DNA of 64,000 bases from Melioribacter sp051488685 (GCF_051488685.1 NZ_JBPSEH010000009.1:66662-130661), one strand, 5' to 3'; numbered from the stretch's first letter, positions 18,301 to 26,411 are shown. A program made the numbers and translations. Notes: generated by a model from the sequence alone, not told the origin.

Positions 18301-19066
18301 AGCCCAGAAATTATATGATGACGCATTGTCAATGTTAAAAGAAATTATTAGCAACAAACTACTGAAAGCATATGCTGTCGTCGGTTTATTCCCGGCTAAT
18401 TCTACAGGTGACGATATCGAACTTTATTGCGATGAATCATCTACAGGATTGCTGGCTGTAATGCATACATTGAGACAGCAAATCAAGAAAGTTAAAGGAC
18501 AGCCCAATTACGCACTGGCTGACTTTATTATGCCTAAAGAATACGGTGTGAACGACTATGTAGGCCTCTTTGCCGTTACGGCGGGAATAGGAATCGACGA
18601 GGTTGTAAGATATTACGAATCAAAACATGACGACTATAATGCTATTATGGTAAAAGCCCTTGCAGATAGACTTGCCGAAGCTTTTGCTGAATTGCTTCAT
18701 CTTAAAGTGAGAAAAGAATTGTGGGGCTATGCCGCAGATGAAAATCTTACGAATGAAGAATTAATCTCTGAAAAATATATTGGAATTCGCCCGGCACCAG
18801 GATATCCTGCTTTGCCAGATCATACGGAAAAAATTACAATCTGGAAAGTCCTTAATCCCACAGAAAATGCTGGCATCATATTGACCGAGAGCATGGCTAT
18901 GTTACCGGCTGCTTCCGTTTCAGGTTGGTATATTGCACACCCCGAAGCCAAATATTTCAACGTGGGCAAAATTGGCTTTGACCAGCTCGAAGATTATAGA
19001 AAAAGAAAGGGAATGAGCAAGTCGGAAGCAGAAAAATGGTTACGCACTATACTGAATTACGATTGA
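15395..19066 (+). CDS. metH: cobalamin-dependent methionine synthase
   Basis: 1223 residues with all four MetH modules in order. The homocysteine-binding barrel has its zinc Cys residues in GLNCSLG and VGGCCGTTPEHI. The folate-binding pterin domain begins near FVNIGERTNVAGSKKF. The cobalamin domain carries the axial histidine in DVHDIGKN plus GLSGLITPS, and the reactivation domain includes RPAPGYPALPDH. It transfers a methyl group from methyltetrahydrofolate through B12 to homocysteine. Only 120 bases separate it from divergent hldD, too short for a cobalamin riboswitch plus promoter, and none is seen. It heads a run of six plus-strand genes with short gaps. Confidence 0.97.
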   Translation: MNKFNLLKEILTQRIMILDGAMGTMIQRHKLSEEDFRGEKFRDHKSPLKGNNDILVITQPEIIKSIHYQYLDAGADIIETNTFNSTSISQADYGTESFVYELNYRAAMIAREVADDFTARTPSKPRFVAGALGPTNKTLSISPDVNDPGFRAITFDDMKVAYKEQAKGLIDGGVDILLLETVFDTLNAKAALFGIMELFEEMGVELPIMISGTIIDMSGRTLSGQTTEAFWISISHTKNLLSVGLNCSLGPAQMRPFISELSEIADVFVSLYPNAGLPNEFGGYDESPEAMLKILEEYAAEGFLNIVGGCCGTTPEHIKSFATIAERYQPRKIPRVEPFLRLSGLEPLIFRPDTNFVNIGERTNVAGSKKFARLIKEGKYEEALSVAREQVENGAQIIDVNMDEAMINSEEAMTKFLNLISSEPDIARVPIMVDSSKWSVIEAGLKCLQGKGIINSISLKEGEDKFKEQAKKIMKYGAAVVVMAFDEEGQADTYERKIAICKRAYDILTKEVGFPPQDIILDPNIFAIATGIEEHNQYALAYIEAVRWIKNNLPLAKVSGGVSNVSFSFRGNDMVREAMHSVFLYHAIEAGMDMGIVNAGQLAVYEEIEPQLLKLVEDVVLNRRPDATERLIEYANSIDKTRQKEVKDEQWRKESVEERLKHSLIKGIVDYIEEDINEALKIYKNPLSIIEGPLMEGMSVVGDLFGAGKMFLPQVVKSARVMKKAVAVLIPYIEADKKNTDSSKSGTILLATVKGDVHDIGKNIVGVVLGCNNFKIIDLGVMVPADKIIQTAIDQNVDIIGLSGLITPSLDEMVHVAKEMERRKMRLPLLIGGATTSRIHTAVKIDPEYSGSVIHVLDASKSVQVVNNLLMDKNYVAQVKNEYEELRKNHVKKISEKNFVTLIEARNNKFHSDWKSYQPIKPNKLGLTVYNDYPLEEISRFIDWTPFFQAWEMKGKYPDILKNESYGKEAQKLYDDALSMLKEIISNKLLKAYAVVGLFPANSTGDDIELYCDESSTGLLAVMHTLRQQIKKVKGQPNYALADFIMPKEYGVNDYVGLFAVTAGIGIDEVVRYYESKHDDYNAIMVKALADRLAEAFAELLHLKVRKELWGYAADENLTNEELISEKYIGIRPAPGYPALPDHTEKITIWKVLNPTENAGIILTESMAMLPAASVSGWYIAHPEAKYFNVGKIGFDQLEDYRKRKGMSKSEAEKWLRTILNYD

Positions 19067-19075
19067 GGATTAATT

Positions 19076-20503
19076 ATGATTATAGAAAAAATATTGAAAG
19101 AGTTATATCGAAAAGAATTCAAAGTGAAACTTGTGAAAATTTCTCCCTTGCCGCCTTCCGGTTCAGCAAGAAAATATTACAGACTGCACTCAGGAAATAA
19201 TACTGTAATTGGCGCTTATAACGAAGATACTCTGGAAAATGATGCCTTTTTTTATTTGACTGGCATATTTAAAAAGCTCGGTCTAAATGTACCTGAAATT
19301 TATTCTATTGATCACATTAATAAATGTTATCTTTTGGAAGACCTTGGCGACGTAACCTTGTTTTCTTTATTAAGAAAAAAAAGAAAAGGTAAAATTCTTC
19401 CTGCCGATATTGTCAATTTATATAAGAAAGCTTTAGAAGAACTCTCAAGGTTTCAGTTAGATACTATGGGAAAAATTGATTTCCGAAAATGTTACCCCCG
19501 CAAATCGTTCGACGAATTGTCGATGAAATGGGACCTGAATTATTTCAAATATTATTTTCTGAAGCCAAGCGGTATTCCATTTGACGAAGATAAACTCGAA
19601 AAAGATTTTAACAAATTTATTGAATATCTATCTAAGGCAGACGGCAATCATTTCATGTACAGGGACTTTAATTCGCGCAATATCTTGGTAAAGAACAACG
19701 ACCTCTATTTCATCGATTATCAAGGAGGTAGACGGGGTCCTTTACAATACGACATTGCTTCTTTTCTATACGATTCGAAAGCTGATCTGAGTGACGAACT
19801 GAGGATGGAATTATTAAACCATTATCTGAACATCGTGAGTAAATTCCATAAAGTCAGGCACACGGATTTCATGAAATATTATTATGAGATCGTGCTTTTA
19901 AGACTTATACAGATGTTCGGAGCGTATGGTAATCGCGGGCTATTTGAGGGCAAAGCTCACTTTTTACAGAGCATCCCTTATGCTGTTAAGAACCTCGAAT
20001 CGATTCTCAATAAAATTAAAATCTCTCGTAAAATTCCTGAATTATTTCGGGTTCTCAACGAAATAACACACAATAAGAAACTCGATGTTTATAAGTGGAA
20101 TCCAAACCACAAACGTTTAATTGTGCGTGTATACAGTTTCTCTTACAGAAATAAAATACCAAACGACATAAGCGGTAACGGTGGAGGTTTTGTATTCGAT
20201 TGCAGAGCCATACCGAATCCAGGCAAAATTGAAAAGTATAAACACCTGACGGGTCGTAATAAAAAGGTTGCAGAATTTTTGAAAGCTCAGCCAGCTGCAA
20301 TTAAATTTCTCAACGAATCGATTAGCATGGTAGATCAGGTCGTGGAGAGTTACCTCGAACGTGGCTGGCGCGATTTGATGGTTTGTTACGGTTGTACCGG
20401 CGGTCAGCACCGCTCTGTATTTTGTGCAGAGAATCTTGCCCGCCATCTCAAAGAAAAATATAATGTAAAAGTTATACTTCAACATACAGGGCTAACTTCA
20501 TAA
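19076..20503 (+). CDS. amino-sugar kinase-like phosphotransferase fused to a RapZ C-terminal domain
   Basis: 475 residues in two parts. Residues 1-330 are an aminoglycoside-phosphotransferase-fold kinase close to AmgK, the N-acetylmuramate/N-acetylglucosamine anomeric kinase. The catalytic loop is YRDFNSRNILV (Asp197), the metal-binding DYQ is at 214-216, and GPLQYDIASFLYD follows. Residues about 345-475 match the C-terminal domain of RapZ (VFDCRAIPNPG, LTGRN, YGCTGGQHRSV). In E. coli that domain senses glucosamine 6-phosphate and binds small RNAs. The stop overlaps the start of the MurU-like gene (TAATG), so the pair should make a sugar 1-phosphate and then a UDP-sugar. The sensor role of the fused domain is inference. 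Confidence 0.85.
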   Translation: MIIEKILKELYRKEFKVKLVKISPLPPSGSARKYYRLHSGNNTVIGAYNEDTLENDAFFYLTGIFKKLGLNVPEIYSIDHINKCYLLEDLGDVTLFSLLRKKRKGKILPADIVNLYKKALEELSRFQLDTMGKIDFRKCYPRKSFDELSMKWDLNYFKYYFLKPSGIPFDEDKLEKDFNKFIEYLSKADGNHFMYRDFNSRNILVKNNDLYFIDYQGGRRGPLQYDIASFLYDSKADLSDELRMELLNHYLNIVSKFHKVRHTDFMKYYYEIVLLRLIQMFGAYGNRGLFEGKAHFLQSIPYAVKNLESILNKIKISRKIPELFRVLNEITHNKKLDVYKWNPNHKRLIVRVYSFSYRNKIPNDISGNGGGFVFDCRAIPNPGKIEKYKHLTGRNKKVAEFLKAQPAAIKFLNESISMVDQVVESYLERGWRDLMVCYGCTGGQHRSVFCAENLARHLKEKYNVKVILQHTGLTS

Positions 20504-21237
20504 TGGAAGCGTTTATCCTTTCTGCTGGACTCGGTACGAGACTGCGCCCGATTACAGACACAAAGCCGAAAGCACTCGTTAGCATTAAAGGAACGCCTCT
20601 CCTTGAAATTATTATTCAGAAATTGATCGACGCTGGCTTTAGGCGAATTGTTATTAATGTACACCATTTTGCAGAACAAATAATAAACTTTCTCAATTCG
20701 AAAAAGAATTACGGAATAGAAATTATAATTTCCGACGAATCAAGTAAATTGCTCGATACGGGTGGTGGTTTGAAAAAAGCTGCCCCTCTTTTCACTGGTA
20801 AAAATCCTGTCATGGTTCACAACGTCGATGTTCTTTCCGACATTAATCTTAAAGCATTTTATCGACTTCACATCGAGAATGGTAATTTAATCACTCTTGC
20901 AGTGCAAAAAAGAAAATCGTTAAGGTATTTTCTTTTCGACGAAAAGAAAAACTTATGTGGCTGGATGAATGAAAAGACAGGTGAAACAAAAATAGTGCGT
21001 GAGTATGAAGGAAATATCGAGCGCCTTGCTTTCTGCGGTATACAAATTATCCAGCCTGAGGTATTTCATTATTTCCCCGAAAGGGAGGTCTTCTCGCTGG
21101 TTGAATTTTATCTGGAACTTGCATCACAAAAAAATTTATCTGAAAAAAATAAAATTAGCTATATTGAATACACCGATTCTCTTTTCATAGATTTGGGCAA
21201 AATTGACAATTTGAGAAAAGCAGAACAATATTTATAA
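20503..21237 (+). CDS. MurU-like sugar-1-phosphate nucleotidyltransferase
   Basis: 244 residues. The nucleotide-binding signature ILSAGLGTRLRPITDTKPKA is at the N terminus, with DTGGGLKKA and HNVDVLSDINL (metal-binding Asp) further on; the short length without a left-handed helix domain fits MurU/RmlA-type enzymes. MurU makes UDP-MurNAc from MurNAc 1-phosphate and UTP in the peptidoglycan recycling route that bypasses de novo synthesis. Its ATG shares a base with the stop of the kinase-RapZ gene, a coupling that supports this reading. Mannose- or glucose-1-phosphate as substrate cannot be excluded. Confidence 0.82.
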   Translation: MEAFILSAGLGTRLRPITDTKPKALVSIKGTPLLEIIIQKLIDAGFRRIVINVHHFAEQIINFLNSKKNYGIEIIISDESSKLLDTGGGLKKAAPLFTGKNPVMVHNVDVLSDINLKAFYRLHIENGNLITLAVQKRKSLRYFLFDEKKNLCGWMNEKTGETKIVREYEGNIERLAFCGIQIIQPEVFHYFPEREVFSLVEFYLELASQKNLSEKNKISYIEYTDSLFIDLGKIDNLRKAEQYL

Positions 21238-21253
21238 AAATCGAGATTATATT

Positions 21254-23116
21254 ATGAAGAGACTCACTCTCATTTTATTGCTTGTTATTTACAGTTGTAA
21301 CTTTATTGCTGCGCAGGGTAAAGATTGGATTAAAGAACACTATACAAAAAAAGAATATCAAATACCGATGCGCGATGGGGTTAAATTGTTTACAGCAGTT
21401 TACACGCCTAAAGACACTTCGAAAAAATATCCAATTCTTATGGTGCGCACACCTTACAGGGCAGCACCTTATGGAGAGGATAACTATCCGAATTCGCTTG
21501 GACCTAACGAAGCATTTGCTAAAGATGGATATATATTTGTTTTTCAAGATGTTCGTGGAAAATTTATGAGCGAGGGCGAATTTGTAAATATGCGTCCGTA
21601 TATCCCGCATAAAAAAAGTAATAATGATGTTGATGAAACCACAGATACTTACGACACTATTGAATGGTTAATAAATAATATAAAGCACAATAACGGCAGA
21701 GTAGGAATCTGGGGAATTTCATATCCAGGATTTTATGCTGCAATGAGCCTTATTGATTCCCACCCAGCTTTGAAAGCTGTATCTCCCCAAGCTCCTATTG
21801 CGGATTGGTTCATCGGCGACGACATGCATCACAACGGCGCATTTTCACTCTCAATGTCGTTTAATTTCTTTAAATCATTTGACCAGCCAAGAGATTCTCT
21901 TACTACTGAATGGAAAACAATCGAACCGTACGATTCTCCAGATATGTACACGTTCTTTCTTAATTTAGGTCCCTTGAAGAATATAAATCAAAAATATTTC
22001 CACGAAGCCTTGCCTTTCTGGAATCAGATAATGGAGCATGGTACCTATGATGAATTCTGGAAAGCACGCAACAATTTGCCCCACTTTAATAATACTAAGC
22101 CGGCTGTTTTAATTGTTGGAGGCTGGTACGATTCCGAAGATTTATATGGTCCAGTAAATATTTATCGCTCCATCGAAGAAAAAAATTCTTCGAATGATTG
22201 TCGCCTTGTAATGGGGCCATGGAGTCACGGCGCATGGGCACGCTCTGACGGAAATTCGTTTGGCGATTTCATCTTCCCGGATAGTACAAGTAAATACTAT
22301 AACGATTCGATAATATTTCCATTCTTTAATTATTATTTAAAAGGCGAAGGTAAAATTGAATTACCAGAAGTATTAACTTATAGAACTGGAAGCAATAGAT
22401 GGATAAGGTATAAAGAATTTCCACCGAAAGAATCAATAATTGGCGAACTGCATCTTGGAGAAAACGGTACTTTGTTATGGGAAAAGCCGGTTTACTCAGA
22501 TGTTCGCTATGATGAATTTATTAGTGATCCTGATAATCCAGTCCCTTATACCGCCACATTCTATGATTCGCGCAGGATGTATAATAGAACTTATATGAGT
22601 GAAGATCAGAGATTTGCAGACGCACGCCCCGATGTACTCTCATATTCAACCGCTCCACTCGAAGAAGACTACACAATTTCAGGACCAATCGACGTCAATA
22701 TTTACGTTTCGACAAGCGGCACAGATGCTGACTGGGTTGTAAAAGTAATAGATGTCTACCCATACAACGAAGAAGACATGAATAATTCAGAAGTGGAATA
22801 CGGAGGCTATCAGCGGCTTATACGTTATGAAATAATGAGAGGGAAATTTAGAAACAGCTACGAGAAACCTGAACCCTTTGTCCCCAATCAAATAACAAAT
22901 ATTAAATTCCGCTTGAATGATATTGACCATACGTTCTTAAAAGGTCATAGAATAATGATACAAATTCAGAGTAGCTTTTTCCCATTTTTCGATCGAAATC
23001 CTCAAAAATTCGTCGACATTTATAAAGCGTCTGAAGAAGATTTTCATAAAGCGGTCCACAGAGTATATTTCAATAGTCAATATCCTTCGCATATTAAATT
23101 TCTTACAAATAAATAA
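21254..23116 (+). CDS. secreted CocE/NonD (S15) family hydrolase
   Basis: 620 residues with a signal peptide ending near CNFIAAQG. The alpha/beta-hydrolase domain starts at YQIPMRDGVKLFTAVYTP and contains the nucleophile in GIWGISYPGFYAAM. A catalytic Asp (GGWYDSEDLYG) and His (MGPWSHGAWAR) follow, as does the C-terminal jelly-roll typical of the X-Pro dipeptidyl peptidase/cocaine esterase group (DYTISGPIDVNIYVSTSGTD). Members are peptidases, glutaryl-7-ACA acylases or esterases; the substrate here is unknown. It is probably periplasmic. It lies 16 bases after the MurU-like gene. Confidence 0.87.
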   Translation: MKRLTLILLLVIYSCNFIAAQGKDWIKEHYTKKEYQIPMRDGVKLFTAVYTPKDTSKKYPILMVRTPYRAAPYGEDNYPNSLGPNEAFAKDGYIFVFQDVRGKFMSEGEFVNMRPYIPHKKSNNDVDETTDTYDTIEWLINNIKHNNGRVGIWGISYPGFYAAMSLIDSHPALKAVSPQAPIADWFIGDDMHHNGAFSLSMSFNFFKSFDQPRDSLTTEWKTIEPYDSPDMYTFFLNLGPLKNINQKYFHEALPFWNQIMEHGTYDEFWKARNNLPHFNNTKPAVLIVGGWYDSEDLYGPVNIYRSIEEKNSSNDCRLVMGPWSHGAWARSDGNSFGDFIFPDSTSKYYNDSIIFPFFNYYLKGEGKIELPEVLTYRTGSNRWIRYKEFPPKESIIGELHLGENGTLLWEKPVYSDVRYDEFISDPDNPVPYTATFYDSRRMYNRTYMSEDQRFADARPDVLSYSTAPLEEDYTISGPIDVNIYVSTSGTDADWVVKVIDVYPYNEEDMNNSEVEYGGYQRLIRYEIMRGKFRNSYEKPEPFVPNQITNIKFRLNDIDHTFLKGHRIMIQIQSSFFPFFDRNPQKFVDIYKASEEDFHKAVHRVYFNSQYPSHIKFLTNK

Positions 23117-23126
23117 CGGAGGCACT

Positions 23127-23663
23127 ATGCTACGAAAATTGGTCGTACTATTTTTTGCCGTTGTTATAGCATCCGGAGTCAATGCTCAGACAATTGCAAT
23201 TGGACCGCAGCTTGGTTATCACAAGTCGGAAGACGCAGATGGAGCAATTATGCTTGGAGCCGCTGGCAGATTTTATCTTGCTCGCTCACTAGCTCTCGAA
23301 GCCTCTATTAATTACCGTACAGAAGAATACGAAGGCGGAACTTTGAAAACAACTATGTATCCTGTAATGGTTAGCGGTATGCTCTATTTCTTTCCACTTT
23401 TGTATGGTACGGTTGGAGCCGGCTGGTACAATACTAAAATCGATTTTGCCGAAGAATTTAATTTATTGGGGCTCAAAGACGAAACTAAGAGTGAATTCGG
23501 TTATCATATCGGTCTTGGCGCCGAATTGGGCGTGGGAAATTTGATCCTTACAGGTGATATTAGATATGTCTTCCTCGATTTGAAGCTCGATCGACTGCCT
23601 GGTATTAACGAATTTAAAAATAATTTTTATATTATAACCGCTGGAGTTCTTTTCGAACTCTGA
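23127..23663 (+). CDS. outer-membrane beta-barrel protein
   Basis: 178 residues with a signal peptide cleaved after GVNAQ. The mature part alternates polar and hydrophobic residues in about eight strands, is rich in Gly and aromatic girdle residues, and ends in aromatic/hydrophobic FEL as outer-membrane barrels do. It belongs to the OmpW/OmpX-size group of eight-stranded barrels. No enzymatic motif is seen. It follows the S15 gene by 10 bases and has GGAGG before its ATG. Confidence 0.75.
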   Translation: MLRKLVVLFFAVVIASGVNAQTIAIGPQLGYHKSEDADGAIMLGAAGRFYLARSLALEASINYRTEEYEGGTLKTTMYPVMVSGMLYFFPLLYGTVGAGWYNTKIDFAEEFNLLGLKDETKSEFGYHIGLGAELGVGNLILTGDIRYVFLDLKLDRLPGINEFKNNFYIITAGVLFEL

Positions 23664-23689
23664 TCCGATATTACTAAAACGGGAGGAAT

Positions 23690-24145
23690 ATGATACTCGA
23701 TCAAATTAAGCACGCAGAATACTATTACCCACTGGGAGAGAATTTTCGAAAAGCATTTGAATTTTTAAAAAACAACGACCTGGAAAATATTGGCGAAGGA
23801 AAATATGAAATCGATGGTGAAAATGTTTTTGCGATAGTTCAAAATTATGACACCAAACCTCGAACAGCAGGTAAATGGGAAGCGCATAAAAAATACGCAG
23901 ATATACAATTTATAGTATCAGGAAAGGAAAAAATTGGATTTTCTTTCCCAACCAAAATGATTGTTACAGAAGAATACAATCCAGATAAAGATATTATGTT
24001 TCTTAAAGGAGAGGGTGAGTTTTTGATTCTCGAAAGTGGTTGCTTTGCTATCTTTTTCCCTACAGACATTCATATGCCGGGTATAGCTGTAAATCTTTCA
24101 ACTCCGGTTAAAAAAGTTGTGATAAAAGTAAAAGTGAATGATTAA
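23690..24145 (+). CDS. YhcH/YjgK/YiaL (DUF386) family protein
   Basis: 151 residues, full family length. Motifs include GKWEAHKKYADIQFIVSGKEKIG and the metal-site region CFAIFFPTDIHMPG, where conserved Glu and His residues bind a metal in a cupin-like fold. Characterised relatives are N-acetylneuraminate anomerase (NanQ/YhcH) and EbgC-like proteins, which act on amino sugars or galactosides. As the last gene of the run that contains an amino-sugar kinase and a nucleotidyltransferase, an anomerase for a peptidoglycan-derived sugar is a reasonable inference. GGAGG lies five bases before the ATG. Confidence 0.85.
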   Translation: MILDQIKHAEYYYPLGENFRKAFEFLKNNDLENIGEGKYEIDGENVFAIVQNYDTKPRTAGKWEAHKKYADIQFIVSGKEKIGFSFPTKMIVTEEYNPDKDIMFLKGEGEFLILESGCFAIFFPTDIHMPGIAVNLSTPVKKVVIKVKVND

Positions 24146-24152
24146 AAAAAAC

Positions 24153-24242
24153 GGGCTATCTAAAAGTTATCTCTTTAAAGAGAACACTAATTTTACCAAT
24201 TTTCATGAGTAATTATTCGAGCTCTTTGCTTTTAGATAGCCC
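24153..24242. repeat. 90-bp inverted-repeat element between convergent genes
   Basis: GGGCTATCTAAAAG (24153-24166) is repeated exactly inverted as CTTTTAGATAGCCC (24229-24242), a 14-bp perfect stem enclosing 62 bases with an inner palindrome TCTCTTTAAAGAGA. An A-run precedes and CTTTT follows, so it can act as a terminator for both the YhcH and the deoxyhypusine-synthase-like genes. The long loop and terminal position of the repeats also resemble a small non-autonomous transposable element; no target-site duplication is visible. Confidence 0.6.
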
Positions 24243-24257
24243 CTTTTGCAATCTTAT

Positions 24258-25304
24258 TTATTTGACCGATACATTGTCTTTGAGGAATAACTTCTGCAAT
24301 TCTTTTTTTTCTCTGTTTTTCCAGATGCCTTTGTGGTAAGCGTAACCAGCAATCAGCGGCATGGCAAGAGTAGCTTCCGAATAAACCATTTGTTCGTAGG
24401 TAGTTTCAACTTTGCCCCACGAGCTTGCCTCTTTGAGAGTCGAACTCGAAAGAGCTCCGTCGCGTACATCGGCAACTGTAATTTGGATTGCATATTTATG
24501 CATCGGAGCATTTTCCGTAAGAATATCTGCAGCGACAACGATATCCTGCGTAAAGTTTTTTGGTACTCCACCGCCGACCATAAAAATTCCAGTTTCTTTG
24601 CTATTTAATTTAATCTGGGTCAATTCATAAAAATCTTTTCCCGAATCGAAGGAAACATGTCTTTCTGGGTTATTATGTTGATGCATTACTATTCCAAAAC
24701 CAGCAGAACAATCCGAAAATGCAGGTACGAAAATTGGCACGTTGTTTTTGTAAGCCGCATAGACTACACTGTCGTCTACTTTGGGTCCACCAATCTCATC
24801 TAAATATTTTCCGAAATGCCACAGTAATTCCCTCGACGAATAAGGACGTGGTTCAAGACTATCGAAAATTTTGGCCGTTGTATCGTCGCATATTCTGAGT
24901 TCGTCTTCGTCGATGAATGTATCGTAGATTCTGTCGATATGGAGTTCTCGTAATTCGTTGTCGTCGACGTAAGGTGAACCGATATAATGCTTGAAGCCAA
25001 GCGCCTCGAAAAAGTCCTGGTCTACCATTATTGCTCCAGTCGAAACGATTACATCCACCATGTTGTTTGTGACCAGGTCGTAAACCACTTTCTTTAGACC
25101 AGCGCTGAATAAACTACCTGCAAGCGTCAAGATTACAGTGCACTCCTTATCAGAAAGCATCTTTTCGTAAATTTTCGCTGCACGATTTAAGTCGCGGGCG
25201 CTGAATGCCATCGATGACATTGCATCTACTAATGGTACTACATTATGTTGTTTGATATCAATGTGTTTGATTATTTCCTTTAAATAATCTTTTTTCTGTC
25301 TCAT
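24258..25304 (-). CDS. deoxyhypusine synthase-like protein
   Basis: 348 residues with the deoxyhypusine synthase fold: LTLAGSLFSAGL, VDVIVSTGAIMVDQDFFE, FVPAFSDCSAGFGI, GGGVPKNF and the active-site SSWGKVE with Lys298 at the position of the imino-forming lysine (Lys329 of the human enzyme). Archaeal and eukaryotic relatives move an aminobutyl group from spermidine to eIF5A with NAD. Bacteria have no eIF5A, and some bacterial members act as homospermidine synthases. A spermidine synthase gene is present in the same window. It is a single gene with its promoter in the 258-base gap before rplM. Confidence 0.88.
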   Translation of the reverse strand: MRQKKDYLKEIIKHIDIKQHNVVPLVDAMSSMAFSARDLNRAAKIYEKMLSDKECTVILTLAGSLFSAGLKKVVYDLVTNNMVDVIVSTGAIMVDQDFFEALGFKHYIGSPYVDDNELRELHIDRIYDTFIDEDELRICDDTTAKIFDSLEPRPYSSRELLWHFGKYLDEIGGPKVDDSVVYAAYKNNVPIFVPAFSDCSAGFGIVMHQHNNPERHVSFDSGKDFYELTQIKLNSKETGIFMVGGGVPKNFTQDIVVAADILTENAPMHKYAIQITVADVRDGALSSSTLKEASSWGKVETTYEQMVYSEATLAMPLIAGYAYHKGIWKNREKKELQKLFLKDNVSVK

Positions 25305-25492
25305 TATTTCCCTTTCCTTTTTAAATTCGAAGCGGAAATATAATAAATAATTTTCTCGATTAAATATGAAAAATGTACGGAAACAAGGTAAATTCCCTTC
25401 CCCCGTTATCCATAAAACAGGTCAAAATCGGATAGAATCAAGCCAATCATTAAGGAAAGCATGCCAGAACTGAAAATTTCAACTGACCTTTC

Positions 25493-25523
25493 TTGACATT
25501 CTTAGAATATAGAAATATATTTG
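25493..25523 (+). promoter_or_regulatory. strong promoter for the rplM-rpsI operon
   Basis: TTGACA at 25493-25498 is followed after 17 bases by TATATT at 25516-25521, an almost ideal sigma-70 promoter. The same -10 region reads TATATTTG, the TAnnTTTG box of Bacteroidota, so both kinds of consensus are met. Transcription would begin about 30-35 bases before the rplM start. Confidence 0.7.
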
Positions 25524-25562
25524 AAACCTTTGAAAAATAGCATTTTATGTTTGGAGGATATT

Positions 25563-26003
25563 TTGAAGCAGGAGAAAATTACAAAATTTATTAAATCCGA
25601 GGATGCTGACAAAAAATGGTACTTAATCGATGCCAAAGACCAGGTGCTGGGTAGATTGGCAGCCCGAGTTGCAAGTATTATCCGCGGTAAGCACAAGCCA
25701 ATATTTACACCTAATACTGATACTGGCGATTTTGTGATTGTTATTAATGCCGATAAGATCAAGGTAACCGGTAAAAGGGAGCAACTCAAAACATATTTCC
25801 ATCACTCGTTATATCCAGGCGGTGTCAAAATAACAAGCTTTTCTGATTTACTTGCCAAAAAACCGGAATATGTTATTGAGTTAGCAGTTAAAGGAATGCT
25901 TCCGAAAAACCGATTGGGCAGAAAACTATTTAGAAAATTAAAAGTTTATGCCGGCGAAGAGCATCCTCACAAAGCACAAAAACCAGAAGTAATAAGTTTA
26001 TAG
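25563..26003 (+). CDS. rplM: 50S ribosomal protein L13
   Basis: 146 residues from TTG 25563, which is preceded at five bases by GGAGG (25553-25557). A longer frame begins at 25521 but overlaps the promoter and is not used. Family motifs include WYLIDAKDQVLGRLAARVASIIRGKHK, VINADKIKVTGKR and GMLPKNRLGRKLFRKLKVYAGEEHPH. L13 is an early assembly protein of the large subunit. It is followed at 12 bases by rpsI, the near-universal pairing. Confidence 0.96.
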   Translation: MKQEKITKFIKSEDADKKWYLIDAKDQVLGRLAARVASIIRGKHKPIFTPNTDTGDFVIVINADKIKVTGKREQLKTYFHHSLYPGGVKITSFSDLLAKKPEYVIELAVKGMLPKNRLGRKLFRKLKVYAGEEHPHKAQKPEVISL

Positions 26004-26015
26004 TGGAGAGATTTG

Positions 26016-26402
26016 ATGGCAGATAAAATATTCGTTGGACGCAGAAAAAATTCAGTTGCCAGAGTATTTCTGAGAAGCGGCTCCGGTAAAGTAACGGTAA
26101 ACGACAGGGAATTTGAAAACTATTTCCCACAAAAAGTACACAGAGACAATATCCTCCTGCCGTTTGTTGTAACTGAAACGCTCGGTAGATACGACGTTTT
26201 TGTTAATACTAACGGAGGTGGCATTTCGGGACAATCCGAAGCAATCCGATTAGGAATTGCTCGCGCTCTTGAAGCCATTAATCCCAATTTTAGGTCGTTA
26301 CTAAAAGCCGAAGGTCTTCTCAAAAGAGACCCCAGAATGGTCGAGCGCAAGAAATACGGTCAGAAAAAAGCTCGTAAAAGATTTCAATTTTCTAAGAGAT
26401 AA
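26016..26402 (+). CDS. rpsI: 30S ribosomal protein S9
   Basis: 128 residues. VGRRKNSVARVFLRSGSGKVTVNDR opens the protein and the basic C-terminal tail ends in KKYGQKKARKRFQFSKR, which reaches toward the P-site tRNA in the ribosome. ATG 26016 is chosen over the TTG one codon earlier because the Shine-Dalgarno GGAGAG fits it. It is the second gene of the L13-S9 operon. Confidence 0.97.
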   Translation: MADKIFVGRRKNSVARVFLRSGSGKVTVNDREFENYFPQKVHRDNILLPFVVTETLGRYDVFVNTNGGGISGQSEAIRLGIARALEAINPNFRSLLKAEGLLKRDPRMVERKKYGQKKARKRFQFSKR

Positions 26403-26411
26403 TTTATTAAC

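Noticed and set aside
25521..25562. Longer N terminus for L13
   Set aside because: The extension overlaps the promoter -10 region and lacks a ribosome-binding site, while TTG 25563 has GGAGG at ideal distance.
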